A stretch of DNA of 5,989 nt from SIO4C1 sp039820425 (lineage in GTDB: Bacteria; Cyanobacteriota; Cyanobacteriia; Phormidesmidales; Phormidesmidaceae): positions 1 through 5,989 of the forward strand of contig JBCBQD010000308.1 in the NCBI GenBank assembly GCA_039820425.1. Direction: 5' to 3'. Made by a program: the position numbers and the translations under genes. This document shows positions 1 to 5,464 of this stretch, in pieces; positions within the stretch are counted from its first letter, which is position 1; each line of letters begins with the position of its first letter. Below the pieces are notes generated by a model. It did not search any database and had not been told where the DNA came from. It was given only the letters and a program-made list of their open reading frames with translations.

Positions 1-33
1 GTGTTGACCAACGGCGAAAACATTGAACCCTTG
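1..33. repeat. Left arm of a perfect 33-bp inverted repeat at the window edge
   Basis: Bases 1-33 are the exact reverse complement of bases 160-192, with 126 bp between the arms. The match stops at the inner side (34 against 159 mismatches), and it may continue outward beyond base 1. It lies inside the acyl-ACP synthetase reading frame, where expected C-terminal family sequence gives way to this segment. An artefactual fold-back at a contig end is the simplest explanation; a genuine small inversion is possible. Confidence 0.95.
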
Positions 34-1716
34 AGCGATCGCCCACTGTTCTAGCGCCTCTAGGTTGGGTACAATCAGCGCTCCTAGCACCTTTTGGTCT
101 TGCCCCACCAGCATGATTTGATCAATGTAGGTGCTGCGAATGCAGGCATTTTCAATCGGCAAGGGTTCAATGTTTTCGCCGTTGGTCAACACGATGGTGT
201 CTTTGGCCCGGCCCGTGATAATCAAATCGCCCCAACGGGTGACCTTGCCTAAATCCCCCGTGTCAAACCAGCCCTCTGGATCAATGGCCTTGGCAGTGGC
301 TTCTGGATTTTTATAATATCCCTGCATCACCTGAATCCCCCGAAGCAAGACCAACCCTTGCTGGCCCGCAGGCAACCCTTGACGACTCTCCAAATCGACG
401 ATCCGAGTTTCGGTGTTGGGTAGGGGTTGACCATCGGCCCCGCGCAGGTTGCGCCAAGGGCGTCGCACATGGGTAATGGGGGCAGTCTCGGTGAGGCCAT
501 AGCCGCCTAAAATGGGAATGCCAACGATTTCATAAAAATCTTCTAGATGCTCGGCAATGGAGCCGCCGCCGCTGACCACAAAGTCGATGTTGCCCCCGGT
601 GCCTGCCCGCACTTTTTTGTAAACGATGGCATCACCCAAACGGTGCAGCGGCCAAAGAAACGGGAGCGTTAGTCCGGCCAGCAGTTTTTGTCCCAGGGAG
701 GGTTCCAGGTTTTCTAAATCCAGCCCCTGCCAGGTGCGTTTGGCATAAAGGTAGCGATGGCTCTGGGTGAAAAAGAAGTTGATTAAGGATTGCTTTTTTT
801 GAGGCTGCTCGCGGAACTGCTTTTGCACCCCTTCATAAATTGACTCCCACAGACGGGGCACGCCCACCATGTAATTGGGTTGAAAGTCTTTCAGATCCTT
901 TTTGACGAAGCGAATATTGGTGTAGATCTGGGTGCAGCCTTGGGAAAGAACGAAATATTCAAAGGTGCGTTCGTAGCAGTGCCAAATGGGCAAGATGCTC
1001 AACACCTTTTGCCCCGGCGTAAAGGCCACGACCGAACAAGCCCCCGCCACCTGGGAGAGCAGGTTATCGTGGGTCAGCATTACCCCCTTGGGTCTGCCGG
1101 AGGTACCGGAGGTGTACATTAGCGTGGCCACGGCACTGCGATTGTGGGAAACGGGTTGCAGGGTAGCCGCGTCTCCCGAAGCCATGACGTCAGAGAATCT
1201 CAGGAGTTTATAGGGTAGTTCTCCCTGGGGCGTTTCGTCTGAAAGTAGCACAACGAACCGCAACGGGATATCCCCTAAGCCATCGGCGAGTTTATTTAAG
1301 GTGGCTTGATCTTGCACAATCATCGCCACGCTATCGCTATGGGAGAGAATGTAAAGCAGCTCTTCCCGCTCGGCTTGTGAGCCGCGCACGGCGTTGGTGG
1401 CACCCGTCATCATGATGCCCTGGTCAGCGATTAACCAATAGGGATTGTTATCTGAAAATAGGGCGACGCGATCGCCGCGTTGAATCCCTAAGGATTGCAG
1501 ACCGGCGGCAAATTGTTGAATCTGGCGGTGCAACTCGGCAAAGGTGAGCGTGATCTGGGGGTCGCTGTGGGGATCGTAAAGGGCGGTAACGCTGCCAAAG
1601 CGCTGAGCCGCGATCGCCCAAATCTCTGATACTGACTGAGCTGCACCGTAGTCAACAGCATGATTGAGATTGGCTTGTTCTTGTGGCGTCAGGGGGAAAG
1701 TGCCAGAGAGACCCAT
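1..1716 (-). CDS. aas: Acyl-ACP synthetase / long-chain fatty acid-CoA ligase (partial, C-terminus missing)
   Basis: This is an ANL-superfamily acyl-activating enzyme. It would adenylate a free fatty acid with ATP and pass it to acyl carrier protein (or CoA); in cyanobacteria this family recycles fatty acids released from membrane lipids. 572 residues are visible. The conserved motifs appear in order: the P-loop-like YTSGTSGRPKG at residues 201-211, GYGLTET at 405-411, GWFDTGD at 482-488 and GRAKDTIVLTNGENIEP at 502-518. The catalytic C-terminal lysine region lies beyond the window; family members are usually about 640-700 residues. The ATG at 1716 is chosen because GGAG (plus-strand 1725-1728) sits 8 nt upstream and the N-terminus aligns in character with known Aas proteins. 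The last 11 visible codons (562-572, QGFNVFAVGQH) are an exact reverse complement of codons 509-519 and do not look like family sequence, so the true protein probably departs from this reading near residue 562. Acyl-ACP versus acyl-CoA specificity cannot be read from the sequence. Confidence 0.93.
   Translation of the reverse strand, partial: MGLSGTFPLTPQEQANLNHAVDYGAAQSVSEIWAIAAQRFGSVTALYDPHSDPQITLTFAELHRQIQQFAAGLQSLGIQRGDRVALFSDNNPYWLIADQGIMMTGATNAVRGSQAEREELLYILSHSDSVAMIVQDQATLNKLADGLGDIPLRFVVLLSDETPQGELPYKLLRFSDVMASGDAATLQPVSHNRSAVATLMYTSGTSGRPKGVMLTHDNLLSQVAGACSVVAFTPGQKVLSILPIWHCYERTFEYFVLSQGCTQIYTNIRFVKKDLKDFQPNYMVGVPRLWESIYEGVQKQFREQPQKKQSLINFFFTQSHRYLYAKRTWQGLDLENLEPSLGQKLLAGLTLPFLWPLHRLGDAIVYKKVRAGTGGNIDFVVSGGGSIAEHLEDFYEIVGIPILGGYGLTETAPITHVRRPWRNLRGADGQPLPNTETRIVDLESRQGLPAGQQGLVLLRGIQVMQGYYKNPEATAKAIDPEGWFDTGDLGKVTRWGDLIITGRAKDTIVLTNGENIEPLPIENACIRSTYIDQIMLVGQDQKVLGALIVPNLEALEQWAIAQGFNVFAVGQH
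160..192. repeat. Right arm of the 33-bp inverted repeat (native copy in the synthetase motif)
   Basis: This copy encodes, on the minus strand, codons 509-519 of the acyl-ACP synthetase, covering the conserved VLTNGENIEP motif. It is therefore the native copy, and the one at 1-33 is the displaced inverted copy. Confidence 0.95.
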
Positions 1717-1724
1717 GAGACTTA

Positions 1725-1728
1725 CTCC
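1725..1728 (-). promoter_or_regulatory. Ribosome binding site of the acyl-ACP synthetase gene
   Basis: GGAG on the minus strand lies 8 nt before the ATG at 1716. It supports this start. The ATG at 1730, just upstream, is followed two codons later by a stop and cannot be the start. Confidence 0.7.
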
Positions 1729-1932
1729 ATAAAGTATGGGTTTGCATCACGCGGTTAGCCGAGACTACCGCAGCTATTTGAAGCCTATAAACAGATTACC
1801 GTCTGGGGCATCGGCTAAGGACACAATCTGGACTGGTCGACCTCGCAAAGCAAAGGATGCCGTAGGTTTCTGGCTTACACTAGTAATTACTTATGGTACC
1901 CATAGGTCTGTTAAGTCGGTTTTACCTAATCT

Positions 1933-1937
1933 GGAGG
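1933..1937 (+). promoter_or_regulatory. Ribosome binding site of the DUF427 gene
   Basis: GGAGG lies 10 nt upstream of the ATG at 1948, at a normal distance, and fixes the start of the DUF427 gene. Confidence 0.75.
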
Positions 1938-1947
1938 CGAACTCAAA

Positions 1948-2232
1948 ATGCCAAAAGCGATTTGGAACGGGGTAGTTGTGGCCGAAAGCGATCACTGTGA
2001 AGTGGTCGAAGGCAACCAGTATTTTCCACCGGACTCGATTAAGTCAGAATATTTCACCCCCAGTGAAAAACAAACTAGCTGTCCCTGGAAAGGGACGTCC
2101 AGCTATTACACATTAGTCGTCAACGGCAAAACTAATCCAGACGCCGCTTGGTATTATCCAGACCCCAAATCAGCAGCGGCAAACATTAAGGATCATGTCG
2201 CGTTTTGGCGGGGTGTAAGCGTAGAAGTATAG
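1948..2232 (+). CDS. DUF427 domain-containing protein
   Basis: This complete 94-residue protein is almost entirely one DUF427 domain, a small soluble beta-rich domain whose biochemical role is not established. The family signature is clear: KAIWNGVVVAES at the N-terminus, EGNQYFP at residues 21-27, TSCPWKG at 43-49 with the conserved Cys-Pro-Trp, a following YY at 53-54, DAAWYYPDP at 65-73 and DHVAFWRGV at 82-90. Length is normal for the single-domain cyanobacterial form. There is no signal peptide or membrane segment, so it is presumably cytoplasmic. It is divergent from the acyl-ACP synthetase gene and is followed in the same direction, after 74 bp, by the 432-residue gene. Co-transcription with that gene is possible but not shown. 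The family assignment is confident; the function is unknown. Confidence 0.92.
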   Translation: MPKAIWNGVVVAESDHCEVVEGNQYFPPDSIKSEYFTPSEKQTSCPWKGTSSYYTLVVNGKTNPDAAWYYPDPKSAAANIKDHVAFWRGVSVEV

Positions 2233-2251
2233 CAGAGATGCTGGAGAATTC

Positions 2252-2302
2252 ATGCGGATCCCCTCGATGGGCTGTGTATATCTAGCTAGGTTTATAAGGT
2301 AA
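2252..2302 (+). CDS. Possible 16-codon leader ORF before the low-complexity gene
   Basis: An ATG at 2252 is preceded by GGAG at 2243-2246 (5-nt spacing) and opens 16 codons (MRIPSMGCVYLARFIR) ending at TAA 2300-2302. The stop lies 4 nt before the GTG start of the next gene and overlaps that gene's likely ribosome binding site. This arrangement would suit translational coupling or a leader peptide. A frame this short arises easily by chance, and no run of regulatory codons or attenuator hairpin is visible, so this remains a weak candidate. Confidence 0.2.
   Translation: MRIPSMGCVYLARFIR
2296..2299 (+). promoter_or_regulatory. Ribosome binding site supporting a GTG start
   Basis: AAGG lies 7 nt before the GTG at 2307. 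An in-frame stop (TAA 2295-2297) lies just upstream, so the choice is between this GTG and an internal ATG at 2343 (codon 13). The site favours the GTG. Confidence 0.5.
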
Positions 2303-2306
2303 AGCC

Positions 2307-3605
2307 GTGTCTAAACCCAGTTCTTCCAGCGCTTTTGAGACGATGCGAACCCCTGCGATCGCACTTTTGACCACCCTTGCAGCTTTTGCCGCTTATCGTC
2401 AGCAAGCCGATGGCTCTACCCGACCGATTGAAGATCTCGAATCCACCGATGCTGAAGAAACAGCGTCTAGGTTTGACTTTGAGACCGCATCCTTAACCCC
2501 TCAAGGAACGGTCGCATTACCGGAAACACAACCCCCCCAAGATCTAAGCCAGGCTAGGTCACGGTTAAGCGAAACCACGACCAGCTCTTCGAGCCAGATT
2601 GGTTTGGGGCGATCCAGGCGCATGGGTTTGAGTCAGCTGACGGCTCAGATTAATGCTTCTATTGCACAAACCCGCTCGGAGCGGCTTAACCAAGGTGATT
2701 TAGGGTCTTTAGGGGGCCCGTCTCTAGCGGGTCAAGCGCAACCCTTTGCAGTACCTCCAGTTGCACCGACGGTTACGCTCTCAGCACTGCCGTCCCCGCC
2801 CCTGGTTTTGCCAGCTCCCCCCATCCATGTCCATGTCAACAACGCCAATCCTGGCGTCCGGAGCTATTCCACTCCCCAGAGTGCTGCTGCCCTACAGACC
2901 CCCCAGGCGGCAGGCTATCCGACTGATCATCATTCGAACCCCCGGAACTATCCCTCCAACCCCAGCGCTGCTGCCTTACAGACCCCCCAGGCAACAGGCT
3001 ATCCCGTTCATCAACCTGAGACGGGTTCAAAACAACCGCAATTTTCTGGACAAGCGATCGCGGCAGCGACCCCATCACAGCTGAATGCAGTCCCTTCAAG
3101 GCAGGCTGCTGATAGCCTATCGGCGAAGCCACAGGATTCCCCAGCGATCGCCGCTCAGGTTCCCGAAACCACCCTGGCGACCGAGCCGGAAACAACGCCT
3201 GCCATGGCAGGGCAATATCACTTTAGCGATCGCCTCCAGGTTCAGCCCATTGATGCGCTCACCGTCTCGGCCCCTCAAGGCTTAGCTCCCCCAGTCTCGG
3301 CATCCCTAGTCACTGCCAATCACGAAGCCGCTTGTGCCCTCCAACCCACAGCTTCAGAACCGGCTCCAGATTTAAACCTCCTGTTGGCTGCAGAGACTGC
3401 AACGCTTGCGGCACAGCAGGCCAAAGAAGTCATCCAGTCAGCCAATCCGTCTCAACCGGATGCCTCCGCCCCTACCCGAGAGGCCAATTTGTCTAACAGC
3501 ACTGTCGTTTGCGAAGACGACACCAATGTGTTGGCACAGAGAATGCCCGAGGCCGCCACTGCGGGAACCCCAATCCCGGGTATCGTACTGTCCCCCACCC
3601 TGTAA
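2307..3605 (+). CDS. Hypothetical Pro/Ala/Ser/Thr/Gln-rich, probably disordered protein
   Basis: This 432-residue protein was not recognised as any family. It starts at GTG. A hydrophobic stretch at about residues 15-30 (PAIALLTTLAAFAAY), preceded by Arg14, could be a signal peptide or membrane anchor, though it is short. The rest is low complexity, dominated by Ala, Pro, Ser, Thr and Gln with few aromatic residues, as expected of a disordered or extended protein. A proline-rich segment at about 147-177 ends in IHVHVNN. Residues 192-205 (SAAALQTPQAAGYP) recur at 220-233 with one change. Four HIP1 sites fall inside it, so it is not obviously recent foreign DNA. The last 51 codons lie antisense to the conserved C-terminus of the convergent oxidoreductase gene, and its 3' end may have extended into the neighbour. 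It could be an exported or envelope-associated protein, but that is inference. A 119-codon antisense frame within it is judged a shadow. Confidence 0.6.
   Translation: MSKPSSSSAFETMRTPAIALLTTLAAFAAYRQQADGSTRPIEDLESTDAEETASRFDFETASLTPQGTVALPETQPPQDLSQARSRLSETTTSSSSQIGLGRSRRMGLSQLTAQINASIAQTRSERLNQGDLGSLGGPSLAGQAQPFAVPPVAPTVTLSALPSPPLVLPAPPIHVHVNNANPGVRSYSTPQSAAALQTPQAAGYPTDHHSNPRNYPSNPSAAALQTPQATGYPVHQPETGSKQPQFSGQAIAAATPSQLNAVPSRQAADSLSAKPQDSPAIAAQVPETTLATEPETTPAMAGQYHFSDRLQVQPIDALTVSAPQGLAPPVSASLVTANHEAACALQPTASEPAPDLNLLLAAETATLAAQQAKEVIQSANPSQPDASAPTREANLSNSTVVCEDDTNVLAQRMPEAATAGTPIPGIVLSPTL
2880..2921 (+). repeat. Internal coding repeat, copy 1 (14 codons)
   Basis: It encodes SAAALQTPQAAGYP, residues 192-205 of the low-complexity protein. 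A near-identical copy starts 84 bp (28 codons) downstream. The DNA is conserved as well as the peptide, including the stretch ACAGACCCCCCAGGC, which suggests a fairly recent duplication. Confidence 0.85.
2964..3005 (+). repeat. Internal coding repeat, copy 2 (14 codons)
   Basis: It encodes SAAALQTPQATGYP, residues 220-233, differing from copy 1 by one residue (Ala to Thr) and a few bases. The 14 codons between the copies (TDHHSNPRNYPSNP) do not match those after copy 2, so the repeat is partial or has decayed. Confidence 0.85.
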
Positions 3606-4990
3606 AGCCCCCGAATTGGGGTGTGACAACTGGGAAACATCCCTTCCACAGCCGGGATAGCTGGGCCGTAGGTGCCTTGATAGCGACGCAGATAGCGTTG
3701 GTGGGTCAGCGGTGTACCGATTAAGTTAACCACAATGCGATCGCGCAGGTCAGGGATGACTTTTTCAATGGCTCGATAGAGCGGTTCAGCTCGAACCTGT
3801 TTGCGCTCAGCATAGCCTTCATCACGCTGCCAGCCTTCCCAGGGTTCTAAGGTGTAGGCATGGATCACGTGGTGCCCCGCTGGGGCCAGGTTGGGGGCCA
3901 GCACCGAGGGAATAGAAATCATGCAGGTGTTGCCTGGGGCGGTAATGTCGCGATCGCCCCCATGCACCACCACATGGTGAATCGTCAGATCATCTAACCC
4001 CTCTGCCCGGATACCCAAATGCAAATGCATAAAGCTGTCAACCGCCTGGGTTTGCAGCAACTGTTGGCGATAGGGCTGGGGTAAATCCTCCGGAGCCAGC
4101 AGGTGGGTGAACGTATCCCACACCGTTGCGTTAGAAATTACCCTGGCAGCGTCAATCACTTCACCCGTTTTCAGCCGTACGCCCATAGTCTGCCCTTGGG
4201 ACACCAAAATCTTGTCTACATGGGCGTTGAGCCGCAGTTCGCCGCCATACTTTTTGAGCCCCCGCACCAGAGCCTCGACGATGGCACCACTCCCCTCGAC
4301 TGGATAATCAATCACCGAGTGGGTGCGTTCCCCAAACATGAAGGCCACTTCTGGAGCAACCGTGCCGTGGGCGTCGAGGCCAGACAGCAAAAAGCACTCT
4401 AAATCAATTAACCGCCGTACGAAAGGATCTTGCACGGTTTGATCCATCAAATCACCGACTGAGCCCTGCAGCGCTCTGGTTTTGGGCAACAGCTTTAAGA
4501 GCGGCCAACCATAGCGTCCCAACAAGGTGGGAATCAGTCCTAAATCGGCCCGCAAGGCCAACGTGGGAATGTCCTTCAGACCGTCGTAGAGGTTGAGCAG
4601 CTTGGCTTCAAGGCCTTTGAGTTCTGCTGCCCCTGTGGGGGTGAACTGGGCGATCGCGTTGCGGTAGTGCTCCAAATCACCATAAATCGGCAGCGTCCCT
4701 TCGGGGAAATGGTAGTGGCCGAGGGGATCATAGGCGATCGCGTCTACGCATTCTTCCAGTATATCTAGGACTTGGCGGAGGGGATTGAGCGATTGCGGGT
4801 CGCTCAACCCACAGTAAAACGACGGCCCCGAATCAAACCGAAACCCACCCCGCGAAAATTCATGGGCGGCACCACCCGCAACGGAGTGGCTTTCGCAAAT
4901 GATGACGCGATGACCGTAGCGGGCGAGTAGCGCCCCGGCGACGAGGCCACCAATGCCGCTACCAATGATCAGGGTGGGAGACATGGGCAT
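3452..4990 (-). CDS. FAD-dependent oxidoreductase, phytoene desaturase / carotenoid isomerase superfamily
   Basis: This complete 512-residue flavoprotein belongs to the CrtI/CRTISO superfamily, whose members desaturate, isomerise or saturate polyenes. The N-terminus has a dinucleotide-binding Rossmann fold: GSGIGG at residues 10-15 and the ribose-binding Glu at 33 (IICES), then AGGAAHEF and RFDSGPS at 51-57. The C-terminal FAD motif YRVGDSTIPGIGVPAVAASG is at 463-482, followed by ANTLVSSSQTTVLLDKL at 486-502. From memory, that tail resembles the plant/cyanobacterial FAD/NAD(P)-binding oxidoreductases related to CRTISO more than CrtH itself, so I give no gene symbol and leave the substrate open. 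Length is normal for the family. Start: ATG 4990, with an ATG at 4984 (Met3) as alternative; neither has a clear ribosome binding site. No signal peptide is evident; a membrane-associated cytoplasmic enzyme is likely. It converges on and overlaps the low-complexity gene by 154 bp, and is divergent from the caspase-like gene. Confidence 0.88.
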   Translation of the reverse strand: MPMSPTLIIGSGIGGLVAGALLARYGHRVIICESHSVAGGAAHEFSRGGFRFDSGPSFYCGLSDPQSLNPLRQVLDILEECVDAIAYDPLGHYHFPEGTLPIYGDLEHYRNAIAQFTPTGAAELKGLEAKLLNLYDGLKDIPTLALRADLGLIPTLLGRYGWPLLKLLPKTRALQGSVGDLMDQTVQDPFVRRLIDLECFLLSGLDAHGTVAPEVAFMFGERTHSVIDYPVEGSGAIVEALVRGLKKYGGELRLNAHVDKILVSQGQTMGVRLKTGEVIDAARVISNATVWDTFTHLLAPEDLPQPYRQQLLQTQAVDSFMHLHLGIRAEGLDDLTIHHVVVHGGDRDITAPGNTCMISIPSVLAPNLAPAGHHVIHAYTLEPWEGWQRDEGYAERKQVRAEPLYRAIEKVIPDLRDRIVVNLIGTPLTHQRYLRRYQGTYGPAIPAVEGMFPSCHTPIRGLYRVGDSTIPGIGVPAVAASGILCANTLVSSSQTTVLLDKLASRVGAEASG

Positions 4991-5021
4991 GAAAGGTGAT
5001 CTGGGCAGTTTGAAGTTTTTG

Positions 5022-5090
5022 AGGCCCCCAAAACCCCAAAATTGGGGGCGTTGAGTCTTGTTCCCTCCAGGATTGGGGGGCTAGGGGGCT
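5022..5090. repeat. Imperfect palindromic intergenic repeat A (C-tract/G-tract)
   Basis: Arms 5022-5048 and 5064-5090 match as inverted repeats at 18 of 27 positions by my hand alignment, around a 15-bp centre. The left arm contains a small hairpin, CCCCA-AAAT-TGGGG at 5034-5047. The right arm ends in GGGGGGCTAGGGGGCT. The style (runs of C5 and G5-6 spaced by A/T-rich triplets) is that of dispersed intergenic repeats common in filamentous cyanobacteria. It starts about 30 bp upstream of the oxidoreductase start, so it may lie in that gene's 5' leader or promoter. Confidence 0.65.
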
Positions 5091-5244
5091 GATGCAGAAC
5101 TTTCAGGATTCATACAAGATTTGTAGCTTGAAGATAACGCGATCTGTGTTTGAGGGTTGGAGATCAGAAAGTCTCACCACCTGCGGCACCTCTCTTTAAC
5201 AATGCTCTAACTACACACCTCATATGAGACGCTAAAGTTTTGCT

Positions 5245-5322
5245 CGATCCCCCTAAATCCCCCTTAAAAAAGGGGACTTTAATCTGGTTCCCGCCTTATT
5301 TAAGGAGGGCTAGGGAGGATCG
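5245..5322. repeat. Imperfect palindromic intergenic repeat B (MITE-like, CGATCC termini)
   Basis: Arms 5245-5273 and 5294-5322 match as inverted repeats at 22 of 29 positions, around a 20-bp centre. The outer ends are perfect (CGATCC/GGATCG). The left side folds into its own hairpin: CCCCTT at 5260-5265, loop AAAA, AAGGGG at 5270-5275. It resembles the GATCCCCCTAAATCCCCCTT-type repeat seen many times in cyanobacterial genomes. No transposase is nearby, so if mobile it would be non-autonomous. No target-site duplication is obvious. Confidence 0.75.
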
Positions 5323-5464
5323 GTTCAACTGATATGTACAGTAGCCTCTTTGAAAAACGCCACGATTTTCTCCATTGAGTCAATCTGCACCCTTAAAGCT
5401 TGGGGAAATTCAGATAAACCGTCAGTAAGATGGGGTGGAGTCTAGACTTTGAATTTCGTCGCGG

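Larger units (their letters stand above)
1717..1947. other. Divergent intergenic region between the synthetase and DUF427 genes
   Basis: This 231-bp region should hold both divergent promoters. I see no clear -35/-10 pair on either strand. TATGGT at 1892-1897 (+) is only a weak -10 candidate, without a good -35 partner. TTAGCCGA at 1755-1762 and TCGGCTAA at 1811-1818 form an 8-bp inverted repeat 48 nt apart, and GGTCGACC at 1835-1842 is a palindrome; neither has an assignable role. A 79-codon frame running through the region and into the next gene does not look like a protein. Confidence 0.6.
4991..5464. other. Divergent intergenic region with two palindromic repeats
   Basis: This 474-bp region separates the oxidoreductase (minus) from the caspase-like gene (plus) and must hold both promoters unless they lie inside repeats. 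It contains two imperfect inverted-repeat elements (5022-5090 and 5245-5322). The stretches 5091-5244 and 5323-5464 show no coding frame with supported features and no convincing promoter pair on either strand. HIP1 sites are absent here. Confidence 0.7.

Noticed and set aside
880..1213. Plus-strand frames of 80 and 75 codons
   Set aside because: They are antisense shadows of the acyl-ACP synthetase, covering its YTSGTSG motif region.
1736..1975. 79-codon plus-strand frame upstream of and overlapping the DUF427 start
   Set aside because: It has no ribosome binding site and no family-like sequence, and it runs through the divergent promoter region into a well-supported gene.
2246..2261. EcoRI-like GAATTC and BamHI-like GGATCC sites 4 bp apart, suggesting vector polylinker
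   Set aside because: No other polylinker or vector sequence flanks them, and two six-base sites close together can occur by chance.
2836..3195. 119-codon minus-strand frame inside the low-complexity gene
   Set aside because: It is antisense to a longer frame with a plausible start. Its Gly/Ser/Arg/Pro-rich content is what the complement of Pro/Ala/Gln codons gives.
3609..3621. CCCC-GAATT-GGGG hairpin just after the stop of the low-complexity gene, as a terminator
   Set aside because: The stem is only 4 bp, no T-run follows, and the bases encode conserved residues of the oxidoreductase on the other strand.
4103..4402. Plus-strand frames of 99 and 66 codons
   Set aside because: They are antisense shadows of the oxidoreductase gene.
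35..4741. Eleven GCGATCGC octamers as possible regulatory sites
   Set aside because: This is the HIP1 repeat, abundant throughout many cyanobacterial genomes. It is useful for taxonomy but not locus-specific.
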